From contig NC_065535.1 of assembly GCF_932294415.1 (NCBI RefSeq), forward strand, positions 86,077,862 to 86,141,861: a stretch of DNA of 64,000 nucleotides, given 5' to 3'. Positions 24,551 to 34,722 of the stretch are shown here, one piece after another. Position numbers and translations under genes: made by a program. Source of the DNA: Quercus robur (lineage: Eukaryota > Streptophyta > Magnoliopsida > Fagales > Fagaceae). Below the pieces are notes generated by a model, which saw only the letters and a list, made by a program, of their open reading frames with translations, was not told where the DNA came from and did no database searches. Numbering within the stretch: position 1 is the stretch's first letter; each line of letters begins with the position of its first letter.

Positions 24551-25431
24551 GACTTATTAACGAAATTTAAATTTCATCTGAAAATATATTAATAGAACTT
24601 ATCTTGTAATAATGGTTTGCAACTTGTCGGTTCATTTTAAGAAAAAGTACAGTCCTTATCCATTAAAAAAAAAAAAAATCAAACTTATCCATAGTACATA
24701 TGTACATACGTGTTCTTACAAAATTATCATTCGTTTGCATGTTTGCCATCCAATACAAAGATATTTTTCTCACCCAAGTTAAAGCACTTGCCAAGATTTT
24801 TTTTTTTTTTTTTAGAGAGATGCCAAGATTCATTTACTGTAGACTGAATGATATTTTCTCCCTCATAATGACATTCCGAATGGAGTATGAATTCCTTTAT
24901 CAAATAAATAAAAATGCTTCAACATTCAAATACTATCTTGTAGGGGGTGTGAAACATATTGGTATACTTTGGCAATATCAAAGTTCCTTTTTTTTCCTTC
25001 TTTTTGTCGGTCACCCAAATGTTATCTATGCTGCACCAAGTTTAATGCTAAAAGTTTTTTCCCTTTTTTGTGGTAGTTGCCATATATTAATTCATGTATT
25101 CTTACTAACACGTTTTTTTTTTTAGATATGGTGTACTTACTTAATAGTCTAATAATACTTTTTTTTTTTAAAGCATTAAATAGTTTAATACTTTTCTCCT
25201 TAACGTGGTCCTTTTATTGGAAAAGAAGCAGTGGTCTTTTTATTGACAGAGTTAAAGTAGGGAGGTTGTTTGTGTCCCACCCAGTTGCAAGCTCCTTTAT
25301 TGTAAGAACTGAAGCAGAGTTTGGCAAATACTTATTCTTGAAGAGAGAGAAGGGTTGGTTTGTGTTAAGTTATCTCTTACCCATAATATTTTGTGAGGCC
25401 TGAAACTGAGAGGAAGAGAAGGTCTTTGAAG

Positions 25432-28400
25432 ATGGCAGGTGGATCTTTTGGCCCGGCAGGTGTGGCCAAAGAGAGAGCACAACAGTACAAAGGAAGACTC
25501 ACCTCTTATGTGATCATTGCCTGCACTGTTGCTGCTGTTGGCGGCGCAATTTTTGGCTATGATGTTGGAATTTCAGGTACTTCACTTTCATGAATCCGAA
25601 TCTTCACATGTTTATTATTATAGTTCTGGCTTTTTCGATGATTACTGTGGTGAAGAATCTACCAAATATTGTCATAAAAAAAATAATAATAGTAACAACT
25701 TTTTTGGTATCTGGAAATGATGAGCTAAAAAGTGAACAGTGAAAAGTTCAGACGTCACATGGACTTTGCATGTGTGCATATATGGACAGAACAGAATCAG
25801 AATTTCCAAGAGGAAGGGAAATTCTGTTTTGTACAAGTAGGAGTTAGACCTTTTCTATGACTATGATGAAATTATGAAACAAAGTGCAAATAAATTAGTA
25901 GTCTTTCCAATTCATACCTGAAATCTCTTCTAATGCACCAGCCAACATAAAGGCTCTGACATCTTCAAGAAATACTGAATCCTGTAGTTAATTATCTCAA
26001 AACACCAGTGGTCTTCCAATTTTCCTTCCTCTGTATTTGTATTATTATTATTTGTCCATTGAAATTTGGAACCCAACTTAAATTCAGTATACCAATGAAA
26101 AATTTCTCAAGCGTCTACTTCATCCTTTATTTGGTGCTACGAGGAAAATTATATCATAAAATTGTCGCAGAAAAAGGGGAGGTCTTCGTGTTGCTTCTTT
26201 TTCAGAAAATCAATGAACTAACTATCCAAATCTTAATCTTCTGGTCAATTTGAGACAAGAAAAAAAATAATCTTGGAATCTAATTCTATACTTTGCCTAA
26301 TAGTACAGATCACAGCCATGGTTTATCTCTAACTGAATTTAATGATGAGTGCTCTCCTTTTTTAAGATATGAATTGAACAGATTTTACACAAAAAAAAAA
26401 ATACAACCAACATAAAGTGCAGGATGCTATGAAACAAAGAGGTATTCGGTATCCAAAAGATCAGATTTTGAAAGCACTCTATTTCATAATTGTGGAAATC
26501 CGCTGTGACACGGTGAAAATTGATAAATTAACATTAGTCCGAAAAGTTTAAAGAGTTAGGAAATAGTGAATGTAACCATTATTCTAATACTTTTTTGTTA
26601 GTCAGATGATGCACTTGTGCTTGTCATGCATACATGTCTGAGGCATAGAGAGAGCATTCATGTTTTTACAAGTTACTAAATGCTGCTTTTTGATTAATAG
26701 GAGGAGTGACATCCATGGATACATTTCTTGAAAAATTCTTCCCTGCTGTTTTTGTAAAGAAGACGCAAGCACGTGAAAGCAATTATTGCAAGTACGAAAA
26801 CCAAGGGCTTGCAGCATTTACATCTTCTTTATACCTTGCTGGTTTGGTTGCTTCTCTGATGGCTTCTCCTGTTACAAGAAAGTTTGGACGTCGAACAAGT
26901 ATAATCTGTGGTGGGCTAAGTTTTCTTACTGGGGCAACAATAAATGCTTCTGCCATGAATATGGCAATGCTTCTTTTGGGTCGGATCATGCTTGGTGTTG
27001 GCATTGGATTTGCAAATCAGGTATATCCCGTTTCGCGTACCTTTTCAAGTGTTAGATAAATCAGGATATGATCCATTATAGTTTTTCTATATTTAAGAAC
27101 ACATGACTTAATCTTCCCTCTTGTTTGTTTTAAAGGCAGTTCCACTATATTTATCAGAGATAGCGCCAACACATCTTCGAGGTGGTCTTAACATGATGTT
27201 TCAGGTAGCAACTACATTTGGTATCTTTATAGCAAACATGATCAACTTTGGAACACAAAAGCTTAATTGGGGATGGAGGCTCTCTCTAGGATTGGCTGCT
27301 GTTCCAGCTTTGTTAATGACAGTGGGAGGAATACTTCTTCCTGAGACACCTAACAGCTTAATTGAGCAAGGAAAAAAAGAGAAAGGGAGAGAAATCCTTG
27401 AAAAGCTCAGAGGAACCAAAAATGTTGATGCAGAGTTTGAAGACATGGTGGATGCAAGTGAGCTTTCAAACTTAGTAAAGAATCCCTTTCGAAACATCCT
27501 TGAGAAGAGGAACAGACCAGAATTAGTAATGGCAATCTGCATGCCAATGTTCCAGATACTCACAGGCATAAATTCAATTCTCTTCTATGCTCCTGTACTG
27601 TTTCAAAGTATGGGGTTTGGTGGCAATGCCTCTCTCTACGCCTCAGCTTTGACTGGAGCAGTTCTTGCTTCATCTACATTCATCTCTATTGCAACAGTTG
27701 ATAAATTGGGTCGAAGGGCTTTACTTATAAGTGGCGGGATTCAAATGATTACATGCCAGGTAAAAACTTCAACACTAAATTAGGTTGTGACATAATAATA
27801 CTTCCAGGAGAAGTAAAATTGAAACTAGTACCGTAGATTCTAAGCACAGTCATACTTATGTTACTTCACAGAACACGGAATTTGCAACATTCCCCTAAAG
27901 TTTGTAATATGCTTTAATTCAGCAGCTCTAGTGAGAGAAGCTAAAGCCCTTTCTTAACACCAAAAAAGATTTGTTTTCCTGGAAATACACTAAAACTTAA
28001 TGAAATAATTACACCAATTCACAAAGTATCCAAAAAGTAATACCATAGTTGATGTCTGAGTTCTGGAGTTCCTTGATTCTATCAAATTAATCATTCTTTG
28101 TGTATCTGAAACAGGTCATAGTTGCTATAATCTTGGGGGTAAAGTTTGGCAACCAGCAAGAACTATCAAAAGGTTACTCAGTATTGGTGGTGGTCATGAT
28201 TTGCCTCTTTGTTCTAGCTTTTGGATGGTCATGGGGTCCCCTTGGCTGGACAGTGCCAAGTGAGATATTCCCGTTAGAAATTCGATCAGCTGGACAAAGC
28301 ATAACAGTAGCTGTAAACCTTCTATTCACGTTCATAATAGCCCAGGCTTTCCTTGCCATTCTTTGTGCATTCAAGTTTGGAATCTTCCTCTTCTTTGCTG

Positions 28401-28582
28401 GCTGGATTACCATCATGACCATTTTTGTTTATTTCTTCCTACCGGAAACGAAGGGAGTTCCCATTGAAGAGATGAAATTCATATGGAAGAAGCACTGGTT
28501 CTGGAAGAAGTTAGTGCCTACCAAAGGGGAAGGCGAAATAAGCAATTCAGTGGAGCTAGATGAGAACGTTACAGAGCCATAA
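25432..28582 (+). CDS. STP7: STP7-like monosaccharide/H+ symporter, copy 2 (four exons, 518 aa)
   Basis: Exons 25432-25576, 26701-27020, 27136-27759 and 28115-28582 have the same lengths and splice phases as copy 1 and also give 518 residues with no break. By hand count the protein differs from copy 1 at about 21 positions (about 96% identity). Differences include Ser to Ala and Ile to Val around FGYD, Thr/Ser/His to Ala/Thr/Arg in the extracellular lid, Gly to Ala just before the exon 2 end, and Ser to Tyr and Ile to Lys near the C-terminus. The proton-coupling Asp44, lid cysteines 78 and 447, FQILTGIN and PETKG are kept, so function is likely retained: plasma-membrane sugar uptake, probably of the STP7 pentose-preferring type (inference). 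The TATA-like word upstream of copy 1 reads CCATAATATT here. Confidence 0.95.
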
Positions 28583-30013
28583 GCCGTATGGATATAAGCA
28601 GCCGGGATGCATGTAGTGCCTCAGCCACATTTATCCATACAGAGCCATAAGCTGTATGGATATTGCGTTCTAAAGAATTAAACATAGCATATAAAAATAT
28701 AATATTATTCTATTACATATTATGATTTGGATAATTTGGTATTTATTATATTACATAGCATGATTTTTTTTAGTGCTCAATTTAGATGTTCAACTATAAG
28801 ACTTTACTAATTTTTGTTAATTTTTTAATCATTTGTGGTGGATAAAGTATTTTTAATAGTTGTATTAGAAGTACTCCATAATGCCATTTATTTAGAGAAA
28901 AGTAAAGGTTAGCTAAACAAAAATAATCAAATAGGTGATATTGAGGGGAAAATTGATGCCTTTGAATAAAATATGGGAAAGTCAAGCTGAAACTCAACGA
29001 TGGGCTCTTGAGATGATGCCCAAAGGTTTTCAGTGTGGTGATAAGCCTATCCAAGCAAGAAATAAAGGCTGCACCTTGACAAAACAGCAACAAAACCCAA
29101 TAAAAATACTTCACAATAATTAATTAGTACATTAGTGGTCTTGTTTTGATAATACAAGAAAAATAAATTCTCTAGCAGTAGGATGAAATTAAACCTAAGT
29201 TTTGCAGTCAATTATTAAATAGATTTAAGAAAGTGTTCACTTTTGGAAGTCCTTGTGTGTCCTGGTCAGAGAGGTCTATTGTACTTTCAGCCATCATTAC
29301 ATCAATACGAGGGAAGAATTTCATTGTTACAAATACATTATATCCTTCAATAGTAAAACAAAAAGTAAAAATTAATGGTTCCATGGTGAGAAGAAAGGGG
29401 TTATTTGGCATGGTGTGAAGGGAGAGAGAGATTCCAGCTCAGTGCAGCAAATATTGAACTAAGATTCTTGGAATATATATGTGAGGCGTGAATGGGGTAG
29501 TATAGGCTGTTTTGAATGAGTGAGTATGTAAACTTGTGATAGTATGATAGAGTTAATGCTGAAACTAAGTCTTTAATGAGTAAAGGGTTGTTTATAACTG
29601 ATTAGGAAGCATTTGTGGGCTTAGAATGTGAAGAAAAGGAAAGGGAATGTCTGAGGCTAAGAGAGTCCGGGCTAAGAGGAATGATTTATGAGTTGGGGAG
29701 AGTTAAACTGCAAGCAAAGTGACAAGAATAACAGAAATTTCAGAGAGGTTGGTGTGTGTTTTGTGGGCTGATGTGCTTATCCTTTTATAATGGAGTTTAG
29801 GGAAGCATTAATTAGCAAAAGTCCAAAACATAAGACTGATCAAATGACAAGAATAACAGAAATTTCAAAGGGGTTGGTGTGTGTTTTGTGGGTTAAGGGA
29901 AAGAAAAGAGAGAAACAGAGAGGAGTGATAAATTTAAGATAGAGATAGTCAATAGTGATTTTTGGTTCACAAAAATAGACTAAACCAAAAATGTTTAGAG
30001 ACATAACAAAATA

Positions 30014-30288
30014 GAGACTAAATTCTATAAGGACATGGTGTAAAACCCATGTTTTACCCCTCTAATCCCAACATGTCATATCATCTTATCACATATTTAA
30101 GAATAAACACAATCACACTTAATCAATTCTAATACCCATATATAAAACCAACCAAATTGGGAATCTATCAAGATGCTATTAGGTGTGGTTGGACGTATTA
30201 AATTTTAAGTAAAATGCTGACGTGACAATCACTTATTGGATGATGTAAAACATGAGTTTTACACTCCATCCTTATAGAATTTAATCTC
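30014..30288. mobile_element. MULE-type MITE (275 bp)
   Basis: The left end reads GAGACTAAATTCTATAAGGA and the right end in reverse complement reads GAGATTAAATTCTATAAGGA. Similarity continues through GTGTAAAAC[C/T]CATGTTTTAC. A perfect 9 bp target duplication AACAAAATA lies at 30005-30013 and 30289-30297. Confidence 0.85.
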
Positions 30289-31061
30289 AACAAAATATCA
30301 TAATATTTTTATAATAACTGTATTTTATTTTGACTTATAAAGAACTTACACTTTAACAATTATGGAAATATTGTTATAACAACAAAATGTCACATTTTCA
30401 CAATACCTTTAATTTAAGTTGTAGTAGGTCCTAGTATAATATTTTATTATTTTATTCTTGATTTATAAGCAACTATAACTCCACAATTGTGAAAATATTG
30501 TGATAATAACAAAACTATCATCCACTTTCTTCCTTCATTCTCGAAAAAGAAATAATAAAAACTGAAATTCACAACAACAATGCCTATGTATATTTGCACA
30601 AGTACTACAATAAATGCATAAGTTAACGTGGATGATTTTTGGTGTTAAATGGCAAAATAGTCTCTTATATCATTTTGCATGAGCTAATACGAATGCTCTA
30701 TGAAACTTAAGTTGTTCACAAGTTTCATACACCTAATTGTAAAAATACTATAACAACAAAATGTCACATTTTCACAATACATTTATTTTAAGTTGATCAC
30801 ATCTTAGTATGATATTGTGACGACACCAAAATGTCATAATTTTTTAACAGGAATTTTATTTTTAGTTGTGATTGGACTTAGTATGATTTATTTTGACCTA
30901 TAAAGAATTGACACCTTGAAAATTGTAAAAATATTATACTCCTCAATTAAAACACTGTATCACTGCTATAAATATTTAAACAAAAAAAAAAAAACAAAAA
31001 ACAAAAAACAAAAAACAAAAACGAACCGAACTCAAAGGTGATTTGTAGCACTACACATATA

Positions 31062-31322
31062 CTCCCTCCGTCTCACTTTGTTTGTCCTCTATTCCATTTT
31101 GGGATAACCCAAAATATTGTCCTGTTTCTAAAAATAAAAATCATTAATTTACTAATGTTCCTATTATATCCCTATTTTATTAATAATTTAATTTTTTGAT
31201 AAATTTATTTAAGGGTAGTTTTGGAAACTTATACATTTTTAAAAGGTAGGCAAAACAATAAATGATGTTCCCTTAAAAAGTTTGATTTTTCAAACAGGAC
31301 AAACAAAATGAGACGGAGGGAG
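31062..31322. mobile_element. Stowaway MITE (261 bp)
   Basis: Terminal inverted repeats start CTCCCTCCGTCTCA at both ends and extend for over 20 bp. TA duplications flank it at 31060-31061 and 31323-31324. CTCCCTCCGT is the classic Stowaway (Tc1/Mariner-related) terminus. Confidence 0.92.
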
Positions 31323-31571
31323 TAGGTGTTAAAAAAAATAATAAAATAAAATAAAAAAGAGGCCAGATGTCATGAAACTGAGTTTTTTCTCACCAAATTG
31401 ACCGAGCCAAAAACACTAAAGGCATGTCTCAGTACATCAAGTTTTGTTTGGGTCTATCACTGAAAATGAGACTCTTGCTTTTTCTCAACACTTGAAATTA
31501 CTCCAATTTGATTGCATCCAATTACTAAAGAAACTGCAACATAACAAACAATTGAGAACAATGAGTTACTT

Positions 31572-31702
31572 GGCCCCGTTTGGTATGCGAATCCAAATAC
31601 ATGTTTTCAGTTTTTAAGCATTATACATATTTTTATATGCTTTTTCACTTACGAATATTTAAAAAAAAAATTAAAAACTATTGTTTAAACACACAAACGG
31701 CC
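31572..31702. mobile_element. hAT-like MITE (about 131 bp)
   Basis: The left end reads GGCCCCGTTTGGTATG and the right end in reverse complement reads GGCCGTTTGTGTGTTT. Size and the GTTTGG-type end fit a small hAT derivative. No clear 8 bp duplication was found, so the call is tentative. Confidence 0.45.
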
Positions 31703-32623
31703 TTCAGAGAGGTTGCCGAAATAGGACGGGATCCAGTAATTTTTTCTTTCTTTTTCTTATCTCTATCCCTCTCACCGTCTGCTGTGTTTGTGTTTATCAA
31801 TAGAATGAAGATAAAGTCAAAAGTGCCTGGGATTACTCCTGATTTGAAGAGGAAAAGACCAAAAAGGGCTCCAAATTTGTTTAGCTCAGACATACCTTTA
31901 GGAGCAACAAAGTAATTCAAGCCCTCTTGAGTTGTACATGTCTGGCAACACCATTAAGATAACAACAAAAGGACTAAAAAGGCCCATTTTTATTTAGTTC
32001 ACAAATGAAGTTAGGACCAATTAAGTAATTTCAATCAAACGTGGATGTTTCTAGAGTTTCAAAGAATCTGCTGGGCTTCAAACTTTTTGTTGCTAGGCTT
32101 CAAACTACTTCTTGCCGTTTTACCATTTCAAAAGCCGTTTTGTCAAACAACTATCCCAACTGTCCTTTTTTATATAAAATATAGATATTGATATAGATAC
32201 TATAATATAATATATTTATGTGTATATTTTAATTAAGGCTCCTTTGCCCAGAAAAAAATAAATAAATAAATAATAGGGCCCATTTTTGTTGGCTAAAAGA
32301 ATGTATTGTATATTAAAAAGACCCCACATTTACTATCTATCATTTTGAAATTTGAACAAAACCTATTAATTTATCTACCGTCAACTTACACACATATTGA
32401 CACACACACCTCTAGTATAGCCTATACCCTTTTTAAACTAATATTAGACTATAATAGTCTTGCATATGTTGATTGAACATTTGCATCAGACAATACAAAA
32501 TATTAAAAAAAAGTATTTAATTTTACACGTTTAATAAGTCAAGCTAATGTATAAATTTGCAAATTTACTTCAGTTTTACATGGTTACTGTAGTTTTTTTT
32601 TTTTCTCTCATCACTTGTCTTAT

Positions 32624-32627
<4 letters not shown>

Positions 32628-32660
<33 letters not shown>
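32628..32660. repeat. CT microsatellite (unit 2 counterpart)
   Basis: About 16 CT units at the position that matches 15457-15501 in unit 1. Confidence 0.95.
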
Positions 32661-32663
<3 letters not shown>

Positions 32664-33120
32664 ATAATAATAAACAAAGAATAAAAAATAATTATTTTAA
32701 TAAAATAAAATATATAATAAATAATTTGATATGAGTATTTTTGAAAATTAATTATATAAAATAGAAAAAATAAGTTCTTATACTAAATAGACACGATTTT
32801 TCACAAAAGCGAGTGCGAATACTCTTATATCATTATCACATCACATCAACTGATTTGTTACTTTGTTAAAAAAAAATAATAATAATTAGTTTGACTTTTC
32901 CCATCTCGTTGCTTCCCTTTTTACTCTTTTTTTTTTTAATATTTCCAATTATTTATTTAATTTTTTTAGGTATATTTTTATTAGTTATCCTTTTATAATA
33001 ATTTGCTTTGTATTCGTACTAATTTCTTGAGTTATGTGATGAATAAATTTTTCTTTGTGCAAATTTAGAATATAAAATGATCAAATCATTTAGTAAAGTT
33101 GTAATCTTATTTTTGATAAA

Positions 33121-33289
33121 GAGAAATGATATGTCCACAACATTTTTACAACAAATCCTATGTGGCAGGTTGTTACTGGTTGTTATTGTTGGGGCAAAAA
33201 AGTAATTTTAGTGTTAAGTTCAAATTTGAACCAATAACAACTAACCACTTATGATTTGTTATAAAAATGCTATGAACGTAGCACCTCTC
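33121..33289. mobile_element. MULE-type MITE, GAGAAATG family, copy 2
   Basis: A 169 bp element starting GAGAAATGATATGTCCACAA and ending, in reverse complement, GAGAGGTGCTACGTTCATAG. A 10 bp direct repeat TTTTGATAAA flanks it at 33111-33120 and 33290-33299. Unit 1 near 15870-15882 has a single TTTTTGATAAATCATG, the empty site. Confidence 0.88.
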
Positions 33290-33508
33290 TTTTGATAAAT
33301 CATGTTCTATTGTTTTATACTTTAAATTTTATTTATTTAAATTATAATTTTTTATTAAAAATCATGTTTCGTTTATTTAGAAATATTTATCAATTATAAA
33401 ATGTGTATTAGAAAATGTCCAACTGAATATGAAAATGAAAAACTAAGAGAGAGGGAGAGAGAGAAAAATTTAATCACAAAAAGATCAATGGATAAAGTTG
33501 TTACTAGT

Positions 33509-34186
33509 TGTAGTTGCACGATTTTCCTGGCCCAAACCCTATTGAGCAGGCCCTGGCCCAAGGCGCAACACACAATAAATACTTGTAGAGGATGGGTCAA
33601 AGAACTTAGCCTCAGTGAGCTTAGTTGGTCTGAGGTATGGAAAATGTTGTTGCAAGAATAAAGACACCAGAATGGATACTCCACAGAAGATTCTATTTCC
33701 TGAGTGCTGAATACATTTTTTCCATCCCCTTTCTTTGAGGGACTCCCTTACATTATATAGTTCTCTCATTCTTATCTGAACCTTACACTTGTTGATCATC
33801 TAAGCCCCCACTTGAGCACCTGTCCTATCAGACACCTTTATCACTCCCTTGTGAGTTGCAATGGCCAAGGTAATACTGTTCAGGGTCTTTTCCTCATTAA
33901 TGCGGTCAAAAGGGCGGTTGTGATACATTTAATGTGGTGGTAGCAGCTTTCCGTGAGATATTTTGGGTCTTATTCTTTTTTATATGATTGGAGGATGAGC
34001 TGCAGTGGTTGGGGCGAGTTTTTTGATCTGGACTTAGTGGTGTCCGAGGAGGTGTTACTCCTCGGACAGGTTTCTTTTACCACAGTTGGGCTTGAATAAT
34101 ATTTTGGCTATAACTTCTCCTCGGACACGATGCTTCTTGGACGGGCCTGTATTTAACTAGCCCATTATTTTGGGCCGGGCCCCACA
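33509..34186 (-). repeat. Tat-clade element 3' LTR
   Basis: 678 bp. On the plus strand it starts TGTAGTTGCACG and ends GGGCCCCACA. The element is transcribed on the minus strand, so this is the downstream LTR. Confidence 0.93.
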
Positions 34187-34200
34187 ATAGCCCCTCAAAA
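34187..34200 (-). promoter_or_regulatory. Tat-clade element polypurine tract
   Basis: On the minus strand TTTTGAGGGGCTAT lies directly before the 3' LTR. The related element at 59656 carries the same ATAGCCCCTCAAAA word at 60250-60263 on the plus strand. Confidence 0.8.
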
Positions 34201-34444
34201 CTCCGGTTTTTATCTCCTTCCGAGAAGAAAAGCGGGGTTTTGATGTCAGTGAGAGGATGGAAGTAAGGAAGGCTTGGGGCGCGCGTGCGGGCAGTTACTT
34301 TGGACACGCTACAATTTACGAAGCGCGGCCATTTACTTCCGGAGGCTTCTTGTCCCCTTCATCCAACGGTGAGACGTGGATCGAACGGCCATCATTATTT
34401 CTCGACTTTTTAGGCAAGGTCGATCTTTTCTCTCTCTTCCCGGC

Positions 34445-34452
34445 TATATAAG
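34445..34452 (+). promoter_or_regulatory. TATA box of the antisense gene
   Basis: TATATAAG in a GC-richer context (CGGCTATATAAGACGTC) lies about 270 bp upstream of the antisense ATG and outside the LTR. The placement fits an independent plus-strand promoter internal to the element. Confidence 0.65.
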
Positions 34453-34722
34453 ACGTCAGACAGGCTCCCTTTTTCTTTTTTTATCCGCACATCAGAATAG
34501 AGACCTCCAGAGAACTCCAGCGCCCAGAAATCCTTGAGCACATCCTTCCTTCAGATCTTCATAGTCATTTCTGCGAGGCACCCTTCATAGAAGAGCTTTC
34601 CGATTTCCTCATCGGTCATTTGAGAAGATACCTGTAAGTTCCGTTCGCTTTGTCGCTTCGACTTCCTCCTCGGACTTTGTTTTTCCCTTGGTCTTTATTT
34701 TCATTCTTCCAGTACAGCTCAG

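Larger units (their letters stand above)
28629..32190. other. unit-2-specific gene-free stretch with MITEs
   Basis: No counterpart is present in unit 1 between the transporter end and 11060, and no convincing gene was seen. Contents: AT-rich DNA; a duplicated word AACAGAAATTTC followed by GGTTGGTGTGTGTTTTGTGG at about 29730 and 29855; a segment at 29897-29929 that echoes the unit boundary sequence at 24028-24060; repeated AATGTCACATTTTCACAATA at about 30388 and 30757; and three MITE-like elements listed separately. It was either inserted into unit 2 or lost from unit 1. Confidence 0.6.

Noticed and set aside
24700-25125. 141-codon open frame upstream of STP7-like copy 2
   Set aside because: Hydrophobic, T-rich composition. 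The matching region of unit 1 (about 6240-6840) does not keep the frame.
29208-29418. Opposite-strand open frames
   Set aside because: No recognisable domain, and neither strand shows a coding bias I could defend. Left unannotated.
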